From positions 1-64,000 of the forward strand of contig CAUQBR010000004.1 in NCBI GenBank assembly GCA_963516475.1: DNA of 64,000 nt. Direction: 5' to 3'. The position numbers and the translations under genes are program-made. Positions 7,188 through 16,606 of this stretch are shown piece after piece (positions within the stretch are counted from its first letter, which is position 1; each line of letters opens with the position of its first letter). The notes under the pieces are model-generated. The model saw only the letters and a list, made by a program, of their open reading frames with translations. It was not told where the DNA came from and did no database searches. This DNA is from JABCPE02 sp963516475. Lineage in GTDB: Bacteria; Bacteroidota; Bacteroidia; Flavobacteriales; Weeksellaceae.

Positions 7188-9311
7188 ATGCTTAAAAAGT
7201 TATTTAAATTAAATAAAATATTGTTCGTGGCTCCATTGATGACCTTGATGTTCTGCTTCAATGCGCCTAAAAATGATGATGAAAAAATGCACATCATCAT
7301 GATAAATGTAAAGAATGCACTTGCACATGTACATTATCAGCCAAAACCGATAAATGATGCCTATTCTCGCGAGGTTTATAAAAACTATTTCGAGACGATA
7401 GACCCTGCAAAAAGATATTTTCTGCAGTCGGATATGGAAGAATTTGAGAAACACAGAAACCAGCTTGACGACTATCTCAATAATGGGAACTTGGTTTTCT
7501 ACAAACAGACCATAGACAGACTCTACCAGAGAGTAAGCGAAATTGATAAAATGACTCAGGACATTCTGAGCAAACCTATTGATTTAAACGAAGATGATGA
7601 ACTTATCCTAGAACCAAAACTAAAAAAAGCTCCTGCTGACAAACAGGAACTCTACAACGAGTGGAAAAGATACATCAAATACAATATCCTCCAAGAGATA
7701 GAAACGATGACCAGCAAAGAAGAACTCCAGCAGGAGAAAAAAGATTCTGTCATCGCCCATAAACTCAAAGACACTATCAATGTAAAAAAACTCACTCTAG
7801 AAGAGAAAAAAATAAAGGCTACCAAGGAGATAAAAGACCTTATTTCCCACACTTTCAAGAGATTCCAAAAGAGAAAGAAAATGGACTGGTTCAGCGTGTA
7901 TATGAACGCCTATACAGAGGTGTTTGACCCACATACTAACTATTTTTCTCCAAAGGACAAAGAGGATTTTGATACTAGTTTCGCTGGAAAAGTTATCGGA
8001 ATCGGTGCACAGATTCAAGAGAAAAAAGGATACCTATACATGGGACCTTTGGTAGTGGGCGCGCCAGCATGGAAATCTAAACAAATATCCGAAGGAGATA
8101 AAATCCTAAAAGTAAAATCTAAGCCAAACGAAGAGGCTGTCAATGTAGTAGGAATGCTGGTAGATGAAGCTGTAAGGCTCATCCGTGGAGAAAAAGGTAC
8201 AGAAGTGACCCTCACTTTGCAGAAAAAAGATGGCAGCGTAAAAGACGTAAAACTCATCCGTGAAGAAGTTTCCATAGAAGATACTTTCGCGAGAAGTGTC
8301 ATCGTAAATTCACCAAAAGGCGAAAAATACGGATATATCTACCTTCCGAGTTTCAATGCTGACTTTGATGACCCTAATGGTAGAAATGCATCTGATGATG
8401 TAAAAGCCGAAATCGTGAAGCTGAAATCTCAAAACATTAAAGGAATCATCCTGGATGTGAGAAACAACGGAGGCGGCTCACTTACAGAAGTAGTGGACAT
8501 CGTAGGACTTTTCATGAAAAACGGGCCTGTGGTGCAGATAAAAGACCCGAATGGCAGAATCAACATTCTAAGAAACAAGACCAATTCGCCAGTATGGGAA
8601 GGCCCTCTAGTGATTATGCAAAATGAGTTCTCTGCATCTGCATCCGAAATCCTAGCAGGAGCGATGAAAGACTACGGAAGAGCCGTGGTCGTAGGTTCGC
8701 CACACTCCTACGGAAAGGGAACTGTACAGACCTTTGCAGACCTAAATCGTTTCATGAATTCTACGGATGATTTCGGTTCTATAAAACTGACTATCCAGAA
8801 ATTCTATAGAGTCAATGGAAAATCTACCCAACTAAAAGGTGTAGATGCTGATATACCGATGAACGACTTTTTCTCTTATTCCGAAATTGGAGAAAGATAT
8901 AGAGATAATGCCCTTCCGTGGGACCAGATTCCTACTACAAGATTTACTCCTGTGGGAACACTGAATATCTCTAGTTTACAGAAAAACAGCCAAAACAGAA
9001 TGAGTAAAAACTCTAATTACCAGCTGCTTTTGGAATCTGCACAATGGAGAGAAAAACTAGATAAAGAAGAAAAAATCACATTGAACTTAAATAAGTTTAA
9101 TAAACTGATGAAATCAAGAAAAGACCAGATTAAAAAATTCAAATCTTTATCTAAATATGATAACAAGCTGGTTTTCACTCTGCACAAAGATGAACAAGCG
9201 AGAGGTAAGAAAGATGAGGTTTTCGCGAAAAAAAGTGAATCTTGGCTTAAAAACCTGAAACGAGATTTATTCTTAGAAGAAACTGTAAATGTTATTTCAG
9301 AAATGAAATAA
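7188..9311 (+). CDS. Carboxy-terminal processing protease (Tsp/Prc family, S41A)
   Basis: 707 residues from the ATG at 7188; a GTG at 7179 would add three. A hydrophobic signal (about 10-26) directs it to the envelope. Order of domains: N-terminal Tsp region (to about 240) with HTNYFSPKDKEDFD, PDZ domain (about 250-345), protease core with LDVRNNGGGSLTE, FSASASEILAGAMKDYGRA containing the nucleophilic Ser, and the general-base Lys in YGKGTVQ, then a lysine-rich C-terminal Tsp domain. It degrades or trims periplasmic proteins with exposed C-termini. Intact and full length. The next gene, mscS, starts 15 bases after its stop. Confidence 0.9.
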   Translation: MLKKLFKLNKILFVAPLMTLMFCFNAPKNDDEKMHIIMINVKNALAHVHYQPKPINDAYSREVYKNYFETIDPAKRYFLQSDMEEFEKHRNQLDDYLNNGNLVFYKQTIDRLYQRVSEIDKMTQDILSKPIDLNEDDELILEPKLKKAPADKQELYNEWKRYIKYNILQEIETMTSKEELQQEKKDSVIAHKLKDTINVKKLTLEEKKIKATKEIKDLISHTFKRFQKRKKMDWFSVYMNAYTEVFDPHTNYFSPKDKEDFDTSFAGKVIGIGAQIQEKKGYLYMGPLVVGAPAWKSKQISEGDKILKVKSKPNEEAVNVVGMLVDEAVRLIRGEKGTEVTLTLQKKDGSVKDVKLIREEVSIEDTFARSVIVNSPKGEKYGYIYLPSFNADFDDPNGRNASDDVKAEIVKLKSQNIKGIILDVRNNGGGSLTEVVDIVGLFMKNGPVVQIKDPNGRINILRNKTNSPVWEGPLVIMQNEFSASASEILAGAMKDYGRAVVVGSPHSYGKGTVQTFADLNRFMNSTDDFGSIKLTIQKFYRVNGKSTQLKGVDADIPMNDFFSYSEIGERYRDNALPWDQIPTTRFTPVGTLNISSLQKNSQNRMSKNSNYQLLLESAQWREKLDKEEKITLNLNKFNKLMKSRKDQIKKFKSLSKYDNKLVFTLHKDEQARGKKDEVFAKKSESWLKNLKRDLFLEETVNVISEMK

Positions 9312-9326
9312 AAAAAACTTGATAAA

Positions 9327-10151
9327 ATGAACTTAAAAGAATTTTTAGAATATCCACTGCTTTCTATCCATACCTATACGCTGCACATGTATCAGGTAAT
9401 TGCGGCAGTTGTAGTAATCGGTGTGGCATACATTGTCGAAAAAATCTCTAAAAAAATCTTTTACAGGCGCTCATCACAGGTAGACAAAGGAACTAGATAT
9501 GCCCTTCACCAGATTGTATATTACGGAATAGTCATTGTCACTTTCCTGATTGTCATGAGGATTTTGGGAGTAAATATTTCTCCGTTTTTGGTAGGTTCTA
9601 GTGCGGTATTGGTAGGAATAGGTCTTGGACTTCAGAATTTGTTTTTGGATTTTATCTCAGGAGTTATTATTTTATTAGACAAAAGTGTCCGCGTGGGAGA
9701 TATCCTTGACATGAACGGCGTAATGGGCAGGGTGGAACAAATAAGTATGAGAACCACCAAAATCCTCACTACAGACCGAAAAACCATAGTTTTCCCTAAC
9801 TCATATCTTACCAAGGACAAGCTTACCAATTATTCATCTCATGATGCTGCGAATGCCTTCTACATAGACATAGGTGTGGACTATAAAACTGATATAAAAA
9901 TGGTAGAAAACCTCCTTGTAGAGGCAGCCAAGGAAAATCCAGATATTTCCAAAGAGAGAGAGCCATATATCAGGCTGAATGATTTTGCAGATTCTTCTCT
10001 CAATCTTAGGCTTTATTTCTTTTCTAATGACCCTTTTCATATTTCTCACACGAGAAGCGAAATAAGAAAGTCTATTTTGGAGAAATTCCGAGCTAATAAT
10101 GTAAATATCCCATTCCCTACGACTACTATAGATTTTCCTGCTTATAAATAA
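9327..10151 (+). CDS. Small-conductance mechanosensitive channel (MscS family)
   Basis: 274 residues. Three hydrophobic helices (about 20-37, 58-82, 87-125); the third carries the pore pattern GSSAVLVGIGLGLQN then FISGVIIL. The beta domain follows with VRVGDILDMNGVMGRVEQI and TTDRKTIVFPNS, the standard MscS signature. It opens under membrane tension to release solutes after hypo-osmotic shock. Close spacing to the protease gene suggests co-transcription; a terminator follows. Confidence 0.92.
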   Translation: MNLKEFLEYPLLSIHTYTLHMYQVIAAVVVIGVAYIVEKISKKIFYRRSSQVDKGTRYALHQIVYYGIVIVTFLIVMRILGVNISPFLVGSSAVLVGIGLGLQNLFLDFISGVIILLDKSVRVGDILDMNGVMGRVEQISMRTTKILTTDRKTIVFPNSYLTKDKLTNYSSHDAANAFYIDIGVDYKTDIKMVENLLVEAAKENPDISKEREPYIRLNDFADSSLNLRLYFFSNDPFHISHTRSEIRKSILEKFRANNVNIPFPTTTIDFPAYK

Positions 10152-10189
10152 AAAAATAGTCAAGAATTTCTTCTTGACTATTTTTTTTT
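10151..10189. terminator. Bidirectional intrinsic terminator
   Basis: Arms AAATAGTCAAG and CTTGACTATTT with A/T tracts on both sides, placed between the convergent mscS and YwqK-like genes. Confidence 0.85.
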
Positions 10190-11729
10190 ATTCTGTACGG
10201 AGCATTATTTCATATATTTCAAAATAATCTGAATAATCCCCATCACTCTTGAATCTCTCTTCTTTTACGAGTTCCTTTTCCACATAAGTCCTTTTCACAT
10301 ACCATTTCCCTTTTTTGCTGTATTCTACAGTTTCTGCATCTGCATAATAGGACTTTAGTTTTAGCACCCCTTTTTCTATCTTTCCATCTTTTATAACTAT
10401 TTTACTCATTGGTTTTCCTTTGTCATCAAAAGGTGTTATTTCTGCACTAAAATACGCATCTTCATCATACTTATTATTTGTTGTATAATAATATTTAAGT
10501 TTACCATCTGAATATATTTTCACCTCATAGATATCTTTACTTTCATCATATTTCTTCTCATATGTAGGTTTTCCTTCCATGTTTACTTCTCTAGTCTCCA
10601 TCAGAAGACCATCTTTATAAGTAGACTGAGCTCCTCCCTCTATAACACTGCCATTATACGGAAGCCCATCTCTATAAGTAAGAACTTGTTTCCCGCCATT
10701 TCCAAAACTCCATATTTCTTTAGCTCCCCCTTCATCATCATAAAAATATTGGTTTTGTAATTCTCCTTCTTGGTCAAAATACTTGCCTTCCAGCCCTTTC
10801 CCATTTTTATAGGTAAGGATTGATATTATTTTTTTTGTTTTTTCATACAAATCAATCTCTATCTTCTCACCATTATAGGGTGTCATCATGTCCATTTCCT
10901 TGTCATATCTGTACTCTAGACTTCCTATTTTCTTACCACTTTCATCATATACAACCTCCGTAGCAGTTTTCCCATGTGATTTGTAAGTTTTTTTCAGCTT
11001 GCCGTTTCCATAGTAGCATTTGGATTCAGTAGGCATATCGTAAGTTGTTGATTGTCCTGAGAAATTTTCGATACAAGAAACTTTCATAGGACTTGCATAA
11101 TATTTTACATTTATCCCTGTATAAAAGCCGTCTTTATTTATCTTTTGGCTGCCTATATATTTTCCATTTTCATCATAATATTTGACTTCGGAAGCTGTGT
11201 AAGGGTCTCCTCCCGCATAGATTTCTTCAAAACGGATTCCCTGTAATGATTTCCCATAAGTTGTCATCTTTACAACATCGCCATCTTTATATTCGGTAAT
11301 CGTATTATTTTGATAATCATTTTCATAACCATATGATTTACCGCTAAACACAGCATAGTTTTTATAAATAAAATCTTGGGAAATACGGCCGTCTTCTTGG
11401 TAGCTCTTATGCTCCCCTACCTGAGCTCCTTTTGAGAAATGTGACACCATACTCACTTTTCCATCTGGATAGTACCATGTAACTTTCCCCTCAAAAACCT
11501 CCTGATTAGGCGTTTTATCCGAAGCCTTACCCTCCATCTGCAAGGTTCCGTTGATATAATAATCTTTGATTGAATAATAATCCCCCTGCTGGGTAGTTTC
11601 TCGGTAAAAAGATGCCTTTTTCTTATCCTTGATGATGTTCCACTCCTCATCAAAATAAATCACCCCCTGCGACTGTGCATAAATGCCCTGACAAAGAGCA
11701 AATGCTGATACAATAAAAAATCTTTTCAT
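10188..11729 (-). CDS. Secreted YwqK/MORN-like repeat protein
   Basis: 513 residues with a signal peptide (cut near GIYA-Q, residue 19). The rest is a long series of short repeats of the type YYxDGK or YDExG (WYYPDGKVSMVSHF, YGNGKLKKTYKSHG, YDESGKKIGSLEY), about a dozen units with spacing 20-30 residues. This is the repeat of proteins annotated as YwqK antitoxin-like or MORN variant. The antitoxin label comes from Bacillus and should not be taken as function here; a cell-surface or periplasmic binding role is equally likely. Confidence 0.75.
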   Translation of the reverse strand: MKRFFIVSAFALCQGIYAQSQGVIYFDEEWNIIKDKKKASFYRETTQQGDYYSIKDYYINGTLQMEGKASDKTPNQEVFEGKVTWYYPDGKVSMVSHFSKGAQVGEHKSYQEDGRISQDFIYKNYAVFSGKSYGYENDYQNNTITEYKDGDVVKMTTYGKSLQGIRFEEIYAGGDPYTASEVKYYDENGKYIGSQKINKDGFYTGINVKYYASPMKVSCIENFSGQSTTYDMPTESKCYYGNGKLKKTYKSHGKTATEVVYDESGKKIGSLEYRYDKEMDMMTPYNGEKIEIDLYEKTKKIISILTYKNGKGLEGKYFDQEGELQNQYFYDDEGGAKEIWSFGNGGKQVLTYRDGLPYNGSVIEGGAQSTYKDGLLMETREVNMEGKPTYEKKYDESKDIYEVKIYSDGKLKYYYTTNNKYDEDAYFSAEITPFDDKGKPMSKIVIKDGKIEKGVLKLKSYYADAETVEYSKKGKWYVKRTYVEKELVKEERFKSDGDYSDYFEIYEIMLRTE

Positions 11730-11894
11730 TTTCTAATTCATTTAAATTTCACCTCCAAAGATAAAGAATATTTTGACTGATACAATTACTTTTTGAGGAC
11801 TTTTAATTTTAGTGAACTATAAAATATCATACCTATTGAAAACACTGAAAATGAATTCTATAGAAAACTGAAAAAACCAAGAGAAAAATACATA

Positions 11895-11930
11895 AAAAAA
11901 ATCCAAGACTTATAAAAATCTTGGATTTTT
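11895..11930 (-). terminator. Intrinsic terminator after the tRNA-Val pair
   Basis: Arms AAAAATCCAAGA and TCTTGGATTTTT, immediately downstream of the tRNA genes in their transcription direction. Confidence 0.75.
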
Positions 11931-11931
11931 G

Positions 11932-12006
11932 TGGGTTCTAAGGGATTCGAACCCCTGACCCTCTGGGTGTAAACCAGATGCTCTGAACCAACTGAGCTAA
12001 GAACCC
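11932..12006 (-). tRNA. tRNA-Val (anticodon TAC), copy 2
   Basis: 75-base cloverleaf. Acceptor GGGTTCT pairs with AGAACCC, discriminator A, D-arm GCTCAG...GAGC, anticodon stem CTGG/CCAG with loop TTTACAC, T-arm GGGGTTCGAATCCC. No CCA is encoded. It differs from its neighbour mainly in the acceptor stem. Confidence 0.95.
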
Positions 12007-12012
12007 TATTTG

Positions 12013-12087
12013 TGGGCGGTGAGGGATTCGAACCCCCGACCCTCTGGGTGTAAACCAGATGCTCTGAACCAACTGAGCTAACCGCCC
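12013..12087 (-). tRNA. tRNA-Val (anticodon TAC), copy 1
   Basis: 75-base cloverleaf with acceptor GGGCGGT/ACCGCCC, discriminator A, identical D- and anticodon arms to the copy 6 bases away. Tandem transcription in one unit is probable. Confidence 0.95.
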
Positions 12088-12120
12088 TCATTTGAGTGGT
12101 GCAAATATACGGATTTTTAT

Positions 12121-13359
12121 TTAACCTCCAAATTTTTTTTCTAAAAAATCTCCAACTACAAAATTACTTCCCCCTATGAAAATCATCTCATCGTCCTTAC
12201 AGTTCGCTTTTGCAGACTGATATCCCGCCTCCACATTATCAAAAATTTTGAAATCTACCCCTGCCTCCACCAGCAAATTTTCATAATCTTTCGGGTGTCG
12301 CCCTCTGTGAATTGCCGGTTTTACAAAATAATAATGAGCATCACGAGGAAGAATTTTCAGAACCTCATCTATATTTTTTTCCTTTACAAAACCTAAAACA
12401 ATATGTTTATGACAGTGATACTCAGACAACTGGCTAAAAACCATATCCAGCCCCGCTTTATTATGCCCTGTATCACAGATAGTTAGCGGATTTTTAGAAA
12501 ATTCAAACCAGCGACCGATGAATCCTGTATTTTTCTGAACATGAAGCAGTCCATCGTGAATATTTTCATCCGAAATAGAAACATTTTTCTTCCTCAAAGC
12601 CTCCACCAAAGCCAAAACCACACGGATATTTTTTCGCTGATAATTACCCTTCAAATCGGTTTCCAAATCAGTTTTCACCTCTGTAGCATCTATAAATTCT
12701 GTTCCCACTGCATCGGCTTTTCCGCGAATTATATTTTTAACCAAAATATTCTCATCTCCAGAAATTATCAGAACATTTTCTTTGATAATTCCTGCCTTTT
12801 CCACAGCTATCTCCTCCAGCGTTTCGCCCAAAATATCCTGATGGTCAAGCTGGACATTCGTAATCGCCGAAACCAGCGGAATGATGATATTCGTGGAGTC
12901 CAGCCGCCCGCCGAGACCAACCTCGATGATGGCAAAATCCACATTATTTTGATAAAAATACTCAAACGCCATGATGGTCGTAAATTCAAAAAAGGAAGGT
13001 AAAATCTGCTCTGGAATTTGTTTTAATTTTTGTATAAACTGATACACAAACTCTGTGTCAGCTTTCTCTCCATTGATTTTCACCCGCTCTGTAAACTCCA
13101 CTAAATGAGGCGAATTATAAACCCCAACCTTATAGCCAGCCTCCTGCAAGATAGAAGCCAGCATATTGCTCGTAGAGCCCTTCCCATTGGTTCCGCCGAT
13201 GTGGATGGTTTTTATCTTATTCTGTGGATTTCCCCAGTAATCACAGAGTTTTTTTATATTATCCAGCCCTGGTTTGTAGGCTTTTTTCCCATTTTCCTGA
13301 TAGTTGGGCGTTTGTTTAAAAAGCCATTCCAGCGCCTCTTGATAGTCCTTTTTGTCCAT
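12121..13359 (-). CDS. folC: Bifunctional folylpolyglutamate / dihydrofolate synthase
   Basis: 412 residues. Mur-ligase family enzyme that makes dihydrofolate and adds glutamates to folates. ATP-binding loop GGTNGKGSTS (about 54-63), then PHLVEFTERVKING, EVGLGGRLDSTN (about 144-155), and TNVQLDHQDILG. C-terminal Mur domain includes CDTGHNKAGL. All core motifs are intact and the length is normal for Bacteroidota FolC. Monocistronic, with its promoter just upstream. Confidence 0.93.
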   Translation of the reverse strand: MDKKDYQEALEWLFKQTPNYQENGKKAYKPGLDNIKKLCDYWGNPQNKIKTIHIGGTNGKGSTSNMLASILQEAGYKVGVYNSPHLVEFTERVKINGEKADTEFVYQFIQKLKQIPEQILPSFFEFTTIMAFEYFYQNNVDFAIIEVGLGGRLDSTNIIIPLVSAITNVQLDHQDILGETLEEIAVEKAGIIKENVLIISGDENILVKNIIRGKADAVGTEFIDATEVKTDLETDLKGNYQRKNIRVVLALVEALRKKNVSISDENIHDGLLHVQKNTGFIGRWFEFSKNPLTICDTGHNKAGLDMVFSQLSEYHCHKHIVLGFVKEKNIDEVLKILPRDAHYYFVKPAIHRGRHPKDYENLLVEAGVDFKIFDNVEAGYQSAKANCKDDEMIFIGGSNFVVGDFLEKKFGG

Positions 13360-13375
13360 CTCTAAAAATTTCCGC

Positions 13376-13383
13376 CAAAGATA
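13376..13383 (-). promoter_or_regulatory. Probable -7 box (TATCTTTG) of folC
   Basis: Exact TAnnTTTG on the minus strand, 17 bases before the folC ATG. Confidence 0.45.
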
Positions 13384-13433
13384 TAAACATCTTTTTAAAT
13401 TAAATTGATTTTATAAAATTCAATTATTTTTGA

Positions 13434-13464
13434 TTTGTTAGGTTAATCTAATTTTGTAAATTTG
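13434..13464 (+). promoter_or_regulatory. Promoter of feoAB
   Basis: TTTG at 13434-13437 and TAAATTTG at 13457-13464 are separated by exactly 19 bases, the ideal Bacteroidota vegetative promoter. The predicted start of transcription lies about 13-15 bases before the feoA ATG. An AT-rich stretch overlaps the upstream half; I cannot identify a Fur box with confidence. Confidence 0.7.
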
Positions 13465-13482
13465 GACAATAAAATAATTTGA

Positions 13483-13716
13483 ATGGATTTAAGTTCGTTA
13501 AAAACAGGGCAAAAAGGCGTAGTTTTAGGGATTTCTCCGAAATGCAAGGGAGAAATCAGACAGCGATTTTTAGATTTAGGATTTATCAAAGGTGCTGAAA
13601 TTCATATCCAAAACATCAGCCCGCTGGGTGACCCTATCGCCTACAATATTCATAACACGCTGATAGCCTTACGAAAAGAAGATACTAAATACATTCTGAT
13701 AGAGATTAAAAGTTAA
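13483..13716 (+). CDS. feoA: Ferrous iron transport protein A (FeoA)
   Basis: 77 residues, an SH3-like FeoA domain by its pattern: LKTGQKGVVLGI, RQRFLDLGFIKGAEI, SPLGDPIAYNI, and a final strand. FeoA binds the cytosolic G-protein part of FeoB and modulates iron uptake. It ends 6 bases before feoB, so the two are one operon. Note that FeoA and FeoB are separate here, while some Bacteroidota have them fused. Confidence 0.92.
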   Translation: MDLSSLKTGQKGVVLGISPKCKGEIRQRFLDLGFIKGAEIHIQNISPLGDPIAYNIHNTLIALRKEDTKYILIEIKS

Positions 13717-13722
13717 ACTGAG

Positions 13723-15888
13723 ATGAAATCAACCTGCCAAGTCTGCGAACTCAATACAGCCAGCCAACTAAAAAAGCTGGGAGAAAACGCCGCGAATACA
13801 CAGTTTACAATAGCCCTTGCTGGAAATCCCAACACAGGGAAAAGCACTATTTTCAATGCTTTAACTGGGCTAAAACAGCATACAGGAAACTGGCCTGGCA
13901 AAACGGTAACACACTCCGAAGGGTATTTTTCTTATCAGCAAAACACCTTCAAAATCGTGGACTTGCCTGGCACTTATTCATTGCTTTCCACTTCTGATGA
14001 TGAGGAGGCTGCCAGAGATTTTATTTTATTTGGGAAACCTGACATCACCGTAGTGGTGGTGGATGCAGGGCGTATGCAGAGGCATTTCAGCCTTTTACTG
14101 CAGGTGATGGAAGTTTCGGAAAATGTGATTCTTTGTCTTAATCTAATGGATGAGGCGAAAAAACACGGCACCGAAATTGACACCCGCACCCTATCCCGCG
14201 ACCTAGGAATTCCTGTGATAGGCACCAGCGCAAGGTCTAAAGATGGAATCCCTGAACTTCTATCTACAATCCATAAAATGGCAAAAGGAGAGATTACCAC
14301 AAAGAAAAAATCTTTCGTAAAACCGAGTAAAACAGTAGAAAATTCGGTGGAGAAAGTTGCCAAACATCTCTCAGAGCTTGACCCAGAGCTTGACAATACC
14401 GAATGGATAGCTGCCAGATTATTGGAAGGGAATGAAAATCTCGCAGAAGAATTAAAAAAAGGAATGATATCCACTCGTATCAATTCCGAAAATTTTGAGT
14501 CGTTACATAATTTAGTGGAGGAATACAAAACCAACTTCCCTAAAAACTATCATGACGAACGGATAGAAAACCTCTATGCCGAAGCCGCTAAAATCATACA
14601 ATCAACTGTATCATCCACCGAATCCGAGAGGCTGTTCCGTATAGAGCGAATGATAGACAATCTGGTCACACACAGAATATGGGGATTTGGGATTATGTTT
14701 CTCTTATTGAGTTTGGTTTTATGGCTGACTATCATTGGGGCGAACTACCCATCGGAGCTACTCTCTTCCCTGCTTTTAGAGCAGATTTATCCTTTTCTAA
14801 AAACTGGAGCCAATGAGCTTAATTTTCCTTGGTGGCTGAGCGGATTACTGATAGACGGCATCTATCTTGCCACAGCTTGGGTTGTTTCCGTGATGCTCCC
14901 TCCTATGGCGATATTTTTCCCATTATTTACCCTTTTGGAAGATTTCGGTTATTTGCCGAGAGTGGCTTTTAATTTGGATAGAATTTTTAGAAAAACAGGC
15001 GCCCATGGGAAACAGGCACTTACCATGAGTATGGGCTTTGGGTGTAATGCTGCTGGTGTAGTGGCTACTAGAATCATCAACAGCCCTAGGGAAAAACTTA
15101 TCGCTATCATCACGAATAATTTTGCGCTATGTAATGGAAGATGGGGCACGCAGATTCTTATGGCTACCCTATTTATAGGAGTTTTAGTCCCAGAGCAGTG
15201 GTCAGGGCTTGTTTCTATGCTTGCTGTGGTAGGCATTGTGATTTTAGGCGTTGCGCTTACATTCTTCACTTCTTGGCTATTATCGAGAACATTACTGAAA
15301 GGAGAGGCTTCGTTTTTCACCTTGGAACTGCCGCCTTACAGACCTCCACAAATATGGCAAACGATATACACTTCTCTGATAGACAGAACGCTGATAGTCC
15401 TATGGAGAGCCATAGTCTTCGCTGTTCCTGCTGGGGCTGCTATTTGGCTGATTTCCAATATCAACATCGGCGGTCACCCTATTGCTCTATGGATGATAGA
15501 CGGGTTGGAGCCTTTCGGGCTGTTTTTAGGGCTGAATGGAGTAATTCTTTTGGCTTACATCGTGGCTATTCCTGCCAATGAAATCGTAATTCCTACGATA
15601 TTGATGCTCACTTCTTTAACCTTAGGAAATGATGCCTTGGCAGGGGTTTTATTTGAAACTTCGGATAACGAAATCGCTTCTATACTGCAAATGGGAGGAT
15701 GGACTACCCTCACTGCTATAAACCTCATGCTGTTTAGTCTGCTGCACAACCCATGCAGTACCACTATTTACACCATTTATAAAGAAACTGGAAGCAAAAA
15801 ATGGACAAGCATCGCTACTTTTCTTCCTGTTTTGTATGGATTTATAGTATGTTTTATCGTTACACAGATTTGGAATTTCTTTCATTAA
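13723..15888 (+). CDS. feoB: Ferrous iron transporter FeoB
   Basis: 721 residues. An unusual short N-terminal extension with two Cys (CQVC) precedes the GTPase domain: GNPNTGKST (G1, about 33-41), DLPGTYSL (G3), NLMDEAKK (G4), then a helical linker and about 8-10 transmembrane helices with the two Gate motifs (MSMGFGCNAAGVVATR and the later half with NPCSTTIYTIYKETGS). FeoB imports Fe2+ through the inner membrane. Intact. Operon with feoA. Confidence 0.95.
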   Translation: MKSTCQVCELNTASQLKKLGENAANTQFTIALAGNPNTGKSTIFNALTGLKQHTGNWPGKTVTHSEGYFSYQQNTFKIVDLPGTYSLLSTSDDEEAARDFILFGKPDITVVVVDAGRMQRHFSLLLQVMEVSENVILCLNLMDEAKKHGTEIDTRTLSRDLGIPVIGTSARSKDGIPELLSTIHKMAKGEITTKKKSFVKPSKTVENSVEKVAKHLSELDPELDNTEWIAARLLEGNENLAEELKKGMISTRINSENFESLHNLVEEYKTNFPKNYHDERIENLYAEAAKIIQSTVSSTESERLFRIERMIDNLVTHRIWGFGIMFLLLSLVLWLTIIGANYPSELLSSLLLEQIYPFLKTGANELNFPWWLSGLLIDGIYLATAWVVSVMLPPMAIFFPLFTLLEDFGYLPRVAFNLDRIFRKTGAHGKQALTMSMGFGCNAAGVVATRIINSPREKLIAIITNNFALCNGRWGTQILMATLFIGVLVPEQWSGLVSMLAVVGIVILGVALTFFTSWLLSRTLLKGEASFFTLELPPYRPPQIWQTIYTSLIDRTLIVLWRAIVFAVPAGAAIWLISNINIGGHPIALWMIDGLEPFGLFLGLNGVILLAYIVAIPANEIVIPTILMLTSLTLGNDALAGVLFETSDNEIASILQMGGWTTLTAINLMLFSLLHNPCSTTIYTIYKETGSKKWTSIATFLPVLYGFIVCFIVTQIWNFFH

Positions 15889-15935
15889 ACAAATGTTTTA
15901 ATTTTCCTTATCTTTGGGACAAATTTTTAATAAAG

Positions 15936-16595
15936 ATGAATCAACTGAAAATCATTATTCTATTTTTTACACTTTCCATCTCTACTTTTCTAAAATCACA
16001 GGCGATAGATGCACCACATTCCTTCGTGGTGGTAGGTTTTACTGCGAATATGGGAAATTTAGGAAAACTCACCACTTTTGGTGGATATGGTACAACTGAC
16101 AACTCGTACATTGCAAGGGTTTTGCCGACATTTACGATTAATAAATACATCTCGCTAACGCCTGGTTATGCTTTTTTTCAAGATTATGAATCCAAGAACG
16201 AAAACGCAGAGCACCAGATTATGGCTTATGCCACTTTCACCCTGCCTATCAGCAAAAAACTGTCCATTACTGACAGAAATATGTACTACTATCAGATAAA
16301 AAACTACGCTAGTAATACTGCTACTTACAGAAATAGATTAGGTCTAAACTACAAAATAAAAGTCAAAGACATCCCTGTAAGCTTCTATGCCCATGATGAA
16401 ATCTACATAAATCTGGAAAACGGAAAATTACGAAACAGAGTTTATGTAGGGTCAAGTGTAAGTCTTAGCTGGCTCACTCCACAGCTGATGTACTACATGC
16501 AGTCCGAAAAAGGAAAAAACAACAAACATTACTGGATGCTGTCTCTGATAGTGCCTTTAGAAAAATTCGGATTCTTTTCTAACAAAAAAAAATAA
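15936..16595 (+). CDS. DUF2490-like outer-membrane protein
   Basis: 219 residues from the ATG at 15936; an upstream in-frame start inside feoB is unlikely because the signal peptide begins at this Met (MNQLKIIILFFTLSIST, cut near KSQA). The pattern YRNRLGLNY, then YAHDEIYIN and LRNRVYVG, is that of DUF2490 barrels. Role unknown. It lies 48 bases after feoB and 11 bases before the zinc-ribbon gene, so it may be read as part of a feo transcript, but that is inference. Confidence 0.7.
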   Translation: MNQLKIIILFFTLSISTFLKSQAIDAPHSFVVVGFTANMGNLGKLTTFGGYGTTDNSYIARVLPTFTINKYISLTPGYAFFQDYESKNENAEHQIMAYATFTLPISKKLSITDRNMYYYQIKNYASNTATYRNRLGLNYKIKVKDIPVSFYAHDEIYINLENGKLRNRVYVGSSVSLSWLTPQLMYYMQSEKGKNNKHYWMLSLIVPLEKFGFFSNKKK

Positions 16596-16606
16596 CTTCC
16601 CATAAA

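Noticed and set aside
10188..11729. YwqK-like protein as an antitoxin of a toxin-antitoxin pair
   Set aside because: It has a signal peptide and no adjacent toxin gene; the label reflects repeat similarity only.
11858..12091. Open frame of 77 codons with a repeated VGSEHLVYTQRV peptide
   Set aside because: It is the translation of the two tandem tRNA-Val genes; the repeat is the tRNA sequence.
13974..14534. 186-codon minus-strand frame inside feoB
   Set aside because: Ser-rich antisense shadow of the FeoB GTPase domain.
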